Shown: in pieces, positions 32,939 through 42,567 of the stretch
Numbering within the stretch: position 1 is the stretch's first letter
How the letters are laid out: each line of letters opens with the position of its first letter
NCBI GenBank assembly: GCA_022497145.1
Contig: MU385869.1
Location: forward strand, 62,001 to 126,000
DNA: 64,000 nt
Origin: Rostrohypoxylon terebratum
Lineage: Eukaryota; Ascomycota; Sordariomycetes; Xylariales; Hypoxylaceae
Direction of reading: 5' to 3'
Made by a program: the position numbers and the translations under genes
Notes under the pieces: generated by a model
Database searches by the model: none
What the model was told of the DNA's origin: nothing
The model's input: only the letters and a program-made list of their open reading frames with translations

Positions 32939-35018
32939 GATGAATAAGAGTACCGGAACAAAATAAGAGATAAATCCAAACGGGGTTAGATGGGAATGGG
33001 ATCACGCTTGGAATAGCGAAAGAGGCCTCTATCAAACTGGAAATCGTCGACGTTTTAAGTCCAGATTCTCGTGGACGACGACATTACTAATAAGAGGGCT
33101 GACGGTGGCTTTATGCAGGTCTTCTTCAAGACCAAGGCCATACTAGACCGGGGAGAGACCGGATAGCCCCGTGCCCCTGCAATTACCAAGTCCCCATTGT
33201 TGGCTATAGTTGGCCATAGTGCGTTTCCGCAAAGCTGGGGAAGGTCTGGGGATGCGGGGAATGATGGAGAAACCTTAGAACAAGCCCTAGTAGACCGGCG
33301 CCAAAAACGTGTCTTGATCCGCTAGCGTCAGTAAGGTCGGCGAAAATGACAACATTAACGAAATTGGGCGGGAAAAGTTACTACAGAGGTACGTGAAATT
33401 CGCAGTGACTTACTATGTTTGACCTAACCGTTTCAGGCGTGAGGCAATAGGAGACCGAGGGAATGTTATTCTCTTAATCTTAGTTGTCTGAGCCACGGCG
33501 AATTTCCCTGCGACGACGATGGTCCACGTATCTATTACCTAGCATAGATTAGAACAGCGGCTACCCAATATTACCAAACAATGCCCATACAAAGCAACGC
33601 AATATTTATTCTCTTTGTTAATGCCCGAATTAAGATCTCAACTTCACCCATCACCACATACGCAATAAATGACCTGGGTTACCCGGATGACGAGCCATTT
33701 TTCGGCCATCTTTCATCCATCTCTTCGAGAATACCGGCATACTTAATGCAGTAACTGGTTACTTAGCTTCTGAATATTCCTGAATTGCCCGGAAAACCCA
33801 CAAAAGTCGGCAGCGACAGCAATGTCGGAAAGGGTTTTCCGAGGGGGATATTATGATAAACACTGACTCCGTAGAAGAAGCATACTGCAATGTAGTTCCA
33901 GCTGAAGTAGTATTTCAGTCTCAATTTCTCTGCAGGAAAGCTTCTAGAACGGCCGAAATTACCATTACCGCACAGGCCGCATATTCCCAGCTCCTATCGG
34001 ATTCCGTGATCTCTATCCAGATCTCTTTGTCTCTCGGGTTACGACTTAATACATGCGAGACAGCAGCTTGGTATTCTCGTGAAGATACAAGGGATATGGT
34101 TTTTCACGTAGGGGGAAGTCGTATATATCCACTCTGCTAGGCAGTTTAGGCTACCTTCCACATAGCAGAGTGGACCAACTGAGTCGTAAGCAACGTCATT
34201 GCGGCTGTAGTTGGCCACTCTCACAAACTAGATCGACGTCATGTAGGGAGCCCGTTTAGTCAGGCTTGCATTCGTTAATGATAATCTGATCACTTGGCTT
34301 GGTACTACGTATAATCCTAGAAACGTTGCCTTCGTCATGAACCAAGATCACAATAGGCGGATGTTTATGTTTTGAAGAAGTTCCCATTCATTAAATCATA
34401 AAATACAACATAGTCGAGCTCAGTGTCCCCTATAACACCCTGCAGAAAGAGAATGCAAATGCTGTTATTGTGAGAGGGTTTCTCAAATATCTTCATTGCC
34501 TAGGTTAATATCGGCTATGTCAAACCTGACTTCCGACGTATTCGTATCTTCACGAATGCCGAAATTGAACTACGCAAGTACTAGAAATATTTTGCATGAG
34601 AATCTTGAACATTAATGAAGCATAATATTGGTAAGTTATTTGTAATTTGTATTTGAAGATATAGAGAAGGTTCTATATAGAAATACTTCACTACTTGTTG
34701 CCTGTATCGCTAATTACAGTAATATTCGGCGAGCTGATACCTAAGACAGTTGGTGTGCATACAGCCCTGTGCCCCAAAGTGGCAGTCCTCCTCGCCCGCT
34801 ATGTCCAGGGCCAGCCAGCCACCTACAGGCCTCACACGGGCCAAACTCTGACCTAACAAATCCTGTAACCACTAGACCTCCTAACAGCCCAATATCTCAG
34901 CAAGATGACTCGAAATGATCAACTTCTATGCTACTAATAATAATATCTGATCATGAAAAGAGACACGGAGATCTTTTCTACGTAGATACTTACAAACCTT
35001 GTAGAGCTCCCCTTACAA
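32939..35018. other. 2.1-kb gene-free stretch between transporter and P450
   Basis: No gene supportable. It contains a 12-bp perfect inverted repeat at 34128-34174. The frame at 33853-34140 ends inside the left arm of that repeat and has no protein-like features. Confidence 0.5.
34128..34174. repeat. 12-bp perfect inverted repeat with 23-nt spacer
   Basis: TCCACTCTGCTA (34128-34139) is followed by TAGCAGAGTGGA (34163-34174). Either strand could form a 12-bp stem. It may be the remnant of a small inverted-repeat element. Confidence 0.7.
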
Positions 35019-36611
35019 TCACTGATTCTTGACCTCATCCCTCCTCCTCCAAATCTTAACCGGCATCTCCTTAATAAGCCAGTTCATAGTCTCCAGCCTC
35101 TCGAGCTCAAAGTTCGGGCTTGGCAGCGCGAACCTGTACCTCCTCAACACCGAAGCGAGCGTGACAGTCTGCTCAAGGTAAGAGATATTCCTTCCGATGC
35201 AGCCTCTAGCACCAGCCGAAAAAGTGATGAAGTACGGCTGCAGACGCTTGCCTTCCTCGCCTAGCCAGCGCTCGGGAATGAACTTGTCGGCTTGCGGGAA
35301 GCATGTTTCGTCGCGGTGCGCGACGAAGGCGGAGATGGAGACCGTGACGCCGCCGGGGATGTAGTCGCCTATGATGTTGATGCCGTCGGGCGGAGTCTCG
35401 CGGGGAAGTCCGTGGGGCGTTGGGGGGAAGATCCGGAGTGACTCGTCTAAGCACGCTCGCAGATACGGTAGGTGCTTGACCTTATCATACGCCACAACAG
35501 GTTCTTCTTCGTCGTCACCTTCTAAAGCAGAATCGAGTTCTTCAACGAGCTTTTCCATTGTAGACGGGTTCTTGAGTAGTTGGTACAGAACATTTGTCAT
35601 GGCGATTGCTGTTGTGGCGCTGCCTGCATTCATCATGATGCTGACCTCGGCGACGATCTCTCCCCACTCAAGATTGTTCGGATTGCCGCCCTTGTCTTCC
35701 ATGAGAGCTTGGAAGAAATCATCGAGCTTCTCGCCTTTACGATATCGTTCCAGACGACGGTGAGCAAGTTCCAGAGGTATGCCGTCCCAGTCATGAGCTA
35801 GCTTCCCCATACGTCCGTAGAAAGGAATGATGTTGGCTACTTTGTTGATGAATGGGTACCAGGCATACGGCCAAATGAGCAATGATTGCTTCCTAGCATT
35901 CTGGTAAAGACACTCCCGGTAGTTGCATTCGTATTTCGTCCCGTCTAGTCTTCGGCCAGTAATGCGATCGTTGCCATTGTCGAGGAAGCCGAGTCTTTCA
36001 GAGAGACCGATGTCGGCGATAGCATCAAGACTGAAGAAGTTGGTCCATGTTCGGTACTCGAGGTTGACATCTTCAGGGGCTGGGATCTGGCCCGCTGGAA
36101 GAGGTGCGGTGCAGCATTTGTCGAAGTGTTTGATCATCCGCGCAGTCTTATCCGCGACTTTGTGCTCCCATTGCTCCAGATTCTTGATAGCATATGCGGC
36201 TGACAAGACCTTACGTTTTCGAGCATGCTCCTGGCGATCGACGACGTCCGCCAGATGGTAGTGAGATCCAGACGAAATGACGTAAGACGTATCTTTGGTG
36301 CAAGGGGTATTGTGACCGTAGATGTCCTTGATCGCTCTCAAATCTCCGTACGACAGAGTATTTGGTCCCGTTCGAATCACAGGGTATTTCTTGTGTAGCT
36401 TGGCGAGATATGTAGAACGTGCGCCGCCGTGAGCGAGTATCATGAAAGGAATCGATGAGATACCCGAAAAGGGGCTCATGTTAGGAAAACGGCGAAGACC
36501 TTTTGCATCGCGGAGATAAACAATAACCGGATACACAATGAAGTAAGCAAAGAATAGTACCGCGACGCCTGCCGCGTACGGGGCTGAAAACGCCACGCTT
36601 GGGAAAGCCAT
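35019..36611 (-). CDS. Cytochrome P450 monooxygenase, microsomal, 530 aa
   Basis: This ER-anchored haem monooxygenase has the full set of motifs in one intron-less frame. An N-terminal membrane helix (residues about 10-32) leads into a basic/proline hinge. The I-helix oxygen motif is NAGSATTA (about residue 330). E-x-x-R is in CLDESLRIFPP, PERW in the meander, and the haem loop is FSAGARGCIGRN with the axial Cys near residue 471. The YLRDAKGLRRFP start and overall pattern resemble the group often annotated as benzoate 4-monooxygenase (CYP53-like), but the haem loop differs, so the family and substrate remain open. Its start faces the NADPH-P450 reductase gene across 1.1 kb, which strongly suggests an electron-transfer pair with shared regulation. 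Confidence 0.94.
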   Translation of the reverse strand: MAFPSVAFSAPYAAGVAVLFFAYFIVYPVIVYLRDAKGLRRFPNMSPFSGISSIPFMILAHGGARSTYLAKLHKKYPVIRTGPNTLSYGDLRAIKDIYGHNTPCTKDTSYVISSGSHYHLADVVDRQEHARKRKVLSAAYAIKNLEQWEHKVADKTARMIKHFDKCCTAPLPAGQIPAPEDVNLEYRTWTNFFSLDAIADIGLSERLGFLDNGNDRITGRRLDGTKYECNYRECLYQNARKQSLLIWPYAWYPFINKVANIIPFYGRMGKLAHDWDGIPLELAHRRLERYRKGEKLDDFFQALMEDKGGNPNNLEWGEIVAEVSIMMNAGSATTAIAMTNVLYQLLKNPSTMEKLVEELDSALEGDDEEEPVVAYDKVKHLPYLRACLDESLRIFPPTPHGLPRETPPDGINIIGDYIPGGVTVSISAFVAHRDETCFPQADKFIPERWLGEEGKRLQPYFITFSAGARGCIGRNISYLEQTVTLASVLRRYRFALPSPNFELERLETMNWLIKEMPVKIWRRRDEVKNQ

Positions 36612-37751
36612 GATTGAGTATAGGTAGAACCAGTATACCTATGTGAGGTTATGGCTTTGGAAGATCAAGAAGCCCTGAAGTTTCAAGGTCTTATGAAGAG
36701 CCATCCCTCTTGATTAAATCATAGACGGCTCCTTGACCCTCCATCTCGATATAGGTATCCAGACTTGTTGTCAAATCGAGTGTAGACTATAGATAATCTA
36801 GAAAACTCGAGACATTGCTGCCCGAATAGTCGTCCGCATAGCCACTCACATGGTCGCTCGCACCCATGGATGAAATCCGCTGTCGCAGCTGACAATCTAA
36901 AAATTTTGGATCTTGCAAACAGAGTAAAGAAGTCCGTAAAATGCCAACATCCCTGAGGAAGATCCCTGGGCATCACTGGGCAGGGGGTAATATGCACGGA
37001 TATGCGCGAATATGCACGACCCCTGAACGTGGAAACTTTCTCCGGATACTAAAATAGGAAAAATAGGGCGAAATGCGGAGAAACGCGGGGGTGGTGTGGG
37101 GAAAGGAGGCGTAATCTAGCCTTAATCAGATAGCCGAGGGTCTCTAGTTGCTTAAAGCCCTCGTAGCCTATCAATTAGATCACACGGATTACTACTGCTC
37201 TGTCCTGGTAGTGGATCTAGAACGTCACGAGAGAGATTATATAAGGAGAGAAGGACTAGTTCGTCCATTGTATTGGTGTAGGTGGATATCTCGTTGGGAA
37301 CCGTCTGAAACCCGGATGCAGACCCGTTCCCCAATACCCCTCATAACAATAGTCCCACTTTACTAGTAGTTGGTAGTACTACTCTCATCTACTAGTGCCA
37401 AGTATCACATGTATGCCCAGGCACTGGACCAACTAAATCGTCAGCTTTCCATTTTAAGGGTCCATCATGGAAGAGCGAAGATCTTAGGCGGCCATTCTAT
37501 GGACACGTTTAGACATACGCAGCAAGAGAATAATATAATCTCTTCTTGGAAGTCTAATCCGACACATCTGTTTAGCTTCTACGGGCCTATTATGGCCACC
37601 ACGTCGATGTCCTCAGAAGCGTTCAAGATAAAAAGGATTTGCTGGTAGATGTAGCAATTCTAGTAGTCTTGTCATTAGGAGGTAGATTATAGATCATAGA
37701 TTGATTGTCGTTACAATCTCATTCCACTTCAACGCTACTACCTAGCGAAAG
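36612..37751. promoter_or_regulatory. Divergent promoter region of the P450 and P450-reductase genes
   Basis: 1,140 bp between the two start codons. The middle (37020-37110) is purine/G-rich with CGGATA and GCGGAG words. No gene inside is supportable. Shared control of the P450 and its reductase is inferred from the head-to-head arrangement. Confidence 0.55.
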
Positions 37752-39875
37752 ATGGACTTTCTAAGTGGCTTCGACCTTCTACGGTCACCACTCATATCCA
37801 AAGTACCTCTGCAATCCATACGTGCACAACCCCCTACAACCTTAGACCTCGCTGCGCTTTTGACCTTCTTCGTATGTCTCTTCAGTTACCTTTCTCATGG
37901 AAAGCTCTGGGATAGGACAGATCCCTACTATTACACCTATTACGAGAGGCCACAGCAGAAAGACGGAAAAACAATCGACCAGAGAAAATCTAGCCGTAAT
38001 ATTGCCCAGCACTTGGAAGAAGACGACCACAAGGTCGTCGTCTTCTGGGGTTCTCAGTCTGGTACCTCGGAACGTTTCGCCGAGCAGCTTACTAGGGAAT
38101 GTTCTCTTAGGTTTGGCCTAAACGCCTTTTGCGCTGACCTCTCCGACTTCGATGCCGAAACGATCGCTCTCATCCCTCAAAGCAAGTTTGCCATTTTCCT
38201 TCTTTCGACCTACGGCGAGGGAGACCCGAGCGATAACACTGCCGGCCTTTGGACCTGGTTGAAGAAGATCGGGGACGACAATGTGAAACTTCCCAACTTA
38301 CGATATGTCGCATTTGGACTTGGAAACAGCAACTACAAGTACTACAATCGCGTCGTCGACGTGGCGGTCGAAGCCCTCAATCACGCTGGCGCAACGTCAC
38401 TACTTCCGACCGGAAGAGCTGACGATGCGGAGGGGGCTACGGAGGAAGACTTTCAGGAGTGGAAGGATGACCTCTTTGGTATGTTCAAGAAGGGCCTAGG
38501 GCTGGAAGAGAAGGTTGTCGAGTATCAACCAACTGTAAAGGTGGAATTTGGGCAAAGTCTGGAATCTCATCCCAGCAAGGTTTCCCACGGCAATCCAGTC
38601 GCAGAAGCTTCTACCACGTCCTCCTCTGTACGCGCTCTTCCTGTCACCAAGGCACACGAACTCTTCACGTCCGGTAACCGGAATTGCCTTCACATGGAGT
38701 TACATCTCGGCGACCACCCAGACGTCCACTACAAGACCGGAGACCACATCGGCATATGGCCCAGCAATCCAAATGAAGAAGTTGAGCTTCTCATTTCTAC
38801 ACTTGGTCTCAATGGTCAAAGGGATGCGGCCCTCTCCATCATGGGACAAGCGAAGATTCCGTCTCCCACAACCGTCGTTGCTCTTTTCCGAAATTACCTC
38901 GAGATATGCGGGCCACTCTCTCGTAAGACGATTTTCGACCTCGCTCAATTTGCCCCGACATCAGAGGCCAAGTCTATTGCTATAGAGTTGGGTGGGAGCA
39001 AGGACAAATTCGCCGATTTTGTCTCATGTACGCATCTCACTTTCGCGAGATTTCTCCGTCTCGCCAGCCCCAACGCATCCTGGTCGAACCTCCCCCTATC
39101 ATTCGTCATCGAAGCCATTCCGGCACTTCAACCGCGCTACTACTCTATCGCGTCAAGCAGTGTGATTTCCCCGCGAAAAATTGCAATCACGGTTCTAGTA
39201 TCCAACAAGGCGCTCGCAGGCCAGTCCCCACAGACGATCTTCGGTACAACGGGGAATTACCTGCTCTCGATGTCGAATGTCCCAATAGCCTCCGCACAAT
39301 CTCCTCCCGCAGGACGGCCAACCTATGATTTAGCAGGACCGGATGGTGCTCTTCAAGGAACTAAGGTATTTGCACATGTCCGCAAATCTAAGTTCAAGCT
39401 GCCACTCGCAAGTAGCACGCCAATCATCATGGTCGCAGCTGGAACCGGTCTCGCTCCATTCCGCGCTTTCATCGCCGAACGAGCGAAGCTACATTCGATC
39501 GGAAAGCAGGTAGGTAAGATGGTGCTATTTTTCGGATGTAGACACCCTGACGAGGATTTCATCTATCGTCAGGAGTTGGAAGAGACGCAGGCCAAGCTTG
39601 GTAGCGAGATATTTGAAATCGTTATGGCGTATTCGCGACACGGAAAAAAGGCCTATGTGCAGGATCGCGTTGCGGAAAATGCCAAGTTGGTATTAGATAT
39701 GCTGGGTTCTGGAGCAAACCTATATATCTGTGGTAGAGCTAGCATGGCAAGGGAGGTAGACAAGAGGGTCGAGGAAATGGCAATTGAGCATAAAGGTCTA
39801 TCAAATGCGGATGTCAAAGCCTGGACGGATGGACTCAAGAAGCGTGGGAATTGGCGATCGGACGTTTGGGGTTAA
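37752..39875 (+). CDS. NADPH-cytochrome P450 reductase, divergent paralogue type, 707 aa
   Basis: It transfers electrons from NADPH through FAD and FMN to P450s at the ER membrane. Layout: N-terminal membrane anchor (LDLAALLTFFVCLFSYL, about 31-47); FMN domain with SQSGTSERFAEQ, STYGEGDPSDN and FGLGNSNYKYYN; linker/FAD domain with RYYSIASSS and GTTGNYLL; NADP domain with GTGLAPFRAFIAER, FFGCRHPDEDFIY, KKAYVQDRV and YICGRASMA. It ends DVWG instead of the usual DVWS-type end, but the aromatic Trp that stacks on FAD is kept near the C-terminus. The FMN loops depart from the housekeeping consensus (SQTGTAE, ATYGEGEPTDN). This suggests a second, specialised reductase dedicated to the adjacent P450. 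The frame has no intron. Its stop is 13 bp from that of the convergent Zn2Cys6 gene. Confidence 0.95.
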   Translation: MDFLSGFDLLRSPLISKVPLQSIRAQPPTTLDLAALLTFFVCLFSYLSHGKLWDRTDPYYYTYYERPQQKDGKTIDQRKSSRNIAQHLEEDDHKVVVFWGSQSGTSERFAEQLTRECSLRFGLNAFCADLSDFDAETIALIPQSKFAIFLLSTYGEGDPSDNTAGLWTWLKKIGDDNVKLPNLRYVAFGLGNSNYKYYNRVVDVAVEALNHAGATSLLPTGRADDAEGATEEDFQEWKDDLFGMFKKGLGLEEKVVEYQPTVKVEFGQSLESHPSKVSHGNPVAEASTTSSSVRALPVTKAHELFTSGNRNCLHMELHLGDHPDVHYKTGDHIGIWPSNPNEEVELLISTLGLNGQRDAALSIMGQAKIPSPTTVVALFRNYLEICGPLSRKTIFDLAQFAPTSEAKSIAIELGGSKDKFADFVSCTHLTFARFLRLASPNASWSNLPLSFVIEAIPALQPRYYSIASSSVISPRKIAITVLVSNKALAGQSPQTIFGTTGNYLLSMSNVPIASAQSPPAGRPTYDLAGPDGALQGTKVFAHVRKSKFKLPLASSTPIIMVAAGTGLAPFRAFIAERAKLHSIGKQVGKMVLFFGCRHPDEDFIYRQELEETQAKLGSEIFEIVMAYSRHGKKAYVQDRVAENAKLVLDMLGSGANLYICGRASMAREVDKRVEEMAIEHKGLSNADVKAWTDGLKKRGNWRSDVWG

Positions 39876-39888
39876 TTATACAGGAATA

Positions 39889-41835
39889 TTATATTTTCCA
39901 TTGTTCTCGTAAATCATTAATAACATGGTCAGTTTTCCAGCCAGTTCTCTTTCTCATCGTTATCAAATACTCAACAGCTGCATCTTGCTCCTTAGTGTCA
40001 GTCAAGTAAGCACCGCAGGCGACTAGAATATGTGAGACTTGGAATTGAGCATTTTTGACATGACTATTTGATTTGGCGTAACCAAAAATCATGCGCATAT
40101 GCTTTCTGATTTCCGCATCTATGGCGATTCTTGAGCGATGACTTGCTAAACCAACACGTGCAGTCCGAGGATTGTAGAATGTGAGCATGATTTTACAGAG
40201 GTGAAAGTATTGCAGTCCTACTGCTTGGGCTGGCTGCGCGGTTAGCAGCTCAGGCCATTCACCATACCATTCTGCGCGACCAAGGTCAATGTTCTTATCG
40301 ATGAATTGGTCTTCAGCAAGTGGTGCGAAAGACCAAGGCTTTGTGTTGTGCCATTCTTCCACGTCTGCATCTAATTCAGCCCATTTTTCTTGCGAAAGGC
40401 GACCGAGTGAGTCATGTTCGAATACATGTTTTAGAATATTGCCGAAGCAGAATATTATCCTGTTTGCCCAAGCTTCATCGTGAGATTCGGTGAAGACGGA
40501 AGAACAACGATAATTCTCAAGGCTAAGATCTAAAGGCTGTTGGGTTGTGAGGGAGACGTAGATGTGCTGCCGTAGCGAGACCCAGCTCGCGGACTCCCGC
40601 AGCCCGCCATCGGCAGCGAATGAAGATGATGCGTTGATTATGCGCGAGGCGCCGAGATGGTGACACCTCTCATCCATTTCACCTATTTCTTCATGCAGCC
40701 TAAGTAATATGACAGCAACGAGGAAATTCTCATCCCAATGCGCCATGGGATCTTCCAGGGCTAGGATTAGGGTATGTAGAGAGTCAGAGACGTAGGGTTC
40801 TGATTGATCTTCTTCAAGCTCTCCGATGATGTAGAGGTGCCGAGCCGCCAGGGCTAAGACGCCGTTTAATATGACCTGGAAATGCGCAGCGCGCCTGGGG
40901 ACTTCTTTGGCCCAATGGCATTTGGGATCACAGATATCTATCCAAGGAGAACAGTGCACGATGTAGTGATGGAAGAGCCTCGCCTCATGTTTACTCTTTA
41001 CTGGCCATCTTGATGAGAAATACGAAGCCTGGGAGAAGGTCGAATGTGTTGTGACCAATGGCGAGTCCGCCTGGATCGCTGGGTGATCCAGCGGTATGCC
41101 TGGCGAGAAGGGAGGGAACGAAGAGGATGACAAGCCTATGGGGTAGGCGTGGGTATCGATTGTGTCAGCGGCCTCAGAAAGGCTGGCGGGTAGATTCGAC
41201 GGAGAGTCCAAGACGGTGGAGAAGTAGCCGGTGGGTCCAGATGCACTGTGATGCTCCGAGTAGGATAGACTCCGATGCCGGTCAGCAGAAGCCCCAGATA
41301 GAATGCTGCCACTCGATTCGATATTGGCATCTTTATTCACCGAACTAGAGTACTCTTCACTTCCCGAAATAGCACCATCGTCGTCTTCATCGGTATTCGG
41401 AGGTAGGAATTTCACTAGTGATATCTTAGTTACGGGGAACAAATCCCACTTTCAAGGCCGAAAGTGGGAAGGGATTACGTACATGTTGATGGAATATGTA
41501 CCCATGTTTGACTATCTGCAAACTCTAGCTCCTGCTGAGCGGCACCAACATTTTCACCTGCATTGAACCGCACAGATACCACGGGGCAGAAGCGATAACT
41601 CTCGCCCTTGGCACATGTTCTCTTTTTCTGGGTACAGTTCTTGCAGTCGTCTGTTCCTGGAACTATTACACCTATTTCATGTTAGACAAGCGATCAATAC
41701 TTCATGGGACAGCAGTGTGACTTACATTTGATATGACGTTTGCGACACGGTAGGCTATCATCAAAGTTACTAAGTTGTTGCTATAGTATAATCAATGTCT
41801 GGGGCAAGTACTGACCATCCACTTCTTTGGCGCAT
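39889..41835 (-). CDS. Zn2Cys6 transcription factor, four exons, 587 aa
   Basis: Micro-exons rebuild the N-terminus: 41835-41816 (20 nt), 41754-41726 (29 nt), 41671-41483, then the long exon 41414-39889. Joined, the start is MRQRSGCLPCRKRHIKC followed by a short loop, CKNC and TQKKRTC. This gives a complete zinc cluster (C7, C10, C17, C26, C29, C36). Both first introns split a zinc-binding Cys codon (TG|C and T|GT). All donors and acceptors are canonical (GTCAGT, GTAAGT, GTACGT; TAG). After a Ser/Asp-rich linker comes the fungal-specific regulatory domain, with LFHHYIVHCSPWIDICDP, ILNGVLALAARHL and FQVSHILVACGAYL, typical of Fungal_trans_2 regulators. It lies between the reductase (convergent, 13 bp) and a Gfo/Idh/MocA gene (divergent), the position expected for a local pathway regulator. 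Confidence 0.9.
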
Positions 41836-42567
41836 TACTCGATATAGGCTGCACGATCGGAGAGGGTTTTGGCTCTGGGAGAGAATCGACTGAGCAATAG
41901 AAATGGGGGCAAGGTAAAATATTCCGTCTTTGCTCTACGACGACCCGCGGGAATGACAGCCTATTTTATCGCTCATCAGGCTTTAATACCCCCACAGTGC
42001 CCCAACCCTCAGCTACTATGTAATGCATGCCCCCTGAATTGGGGCAACCTTCAGCCTGTCTGCCTGTGTGACTGGTCAGCTGGTTTGAGAAAGCATCTAC
42101 GGGGCCCAATGATCAGCATGTGACGTAGAGACGAACTTTTGGTAGACCAATAAGAGAAGAAAGAAAGTAATGTGTACCCAGATAATCTGGGGGCTGTGTG
42201 GGGTAGTATGGGGTAGTCCCCAACGGAGTGTGGGGTAAGTATGTAGGATTGAAAGACCATAATGCAGGTCTAATATAGTAGCCAATCCCGATGCCGAGGG
42301 ACGCCGAAAACGCCATTGCAGTATGCAGTCGAGCTCGGAGAGAGTTCCTAGGAAATTGAAATCCGAAGAAGCACGAGAAACTCTTCGAGTTGTGGACACC
42401 ATGAACCATACCTCCATCCATTGTGAATAGAAAAGGTCAAAGGTATACCACTGATTTCGCTCAAGTTTGAAGCCAGTATCCTCACCTTCTCTCATCTCCT
42501 CATCATCACCTTCTTCTCCTTCATCTCATATCGTTAATCTCCAAATCTTGATACTAAATTCGTCAAA
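41836..42567. promoter_or_regulatory. Divergent promoter of Zn2Cys6 factor and Gfo/Idh/MocA oxidoreductase
   Basis: 732 bp between start codons. It contains a 15-bp palindrome (CCCAGAT-A-ATCTGGG, 42177-42191) and a G-rich stretch just beside it (42189-42240). Sharing between regulator and enzyme suggests co-expression. Binding by the adjacent factor is untested inference. Confidence 0.5.
42177..42191. promoter_or_regulatory. 15-bp palindrome, candidate regulator site
   Basis: Seven-base arms CCCAGAT and ATCTGGG around a single A, centred 384 bp upstream of the Gfo/Idh/MocA start and about 350 bp upstream of the Zn2Cys6 start. No second copy was seen in the P450/reductase promoter. Confidence 0.4.

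Noticed and set aside
33853..34140. 95-codon + strand frame between transporter and P450
   Set aside because: No domain, no codon preference; ends at the inverted repeat.
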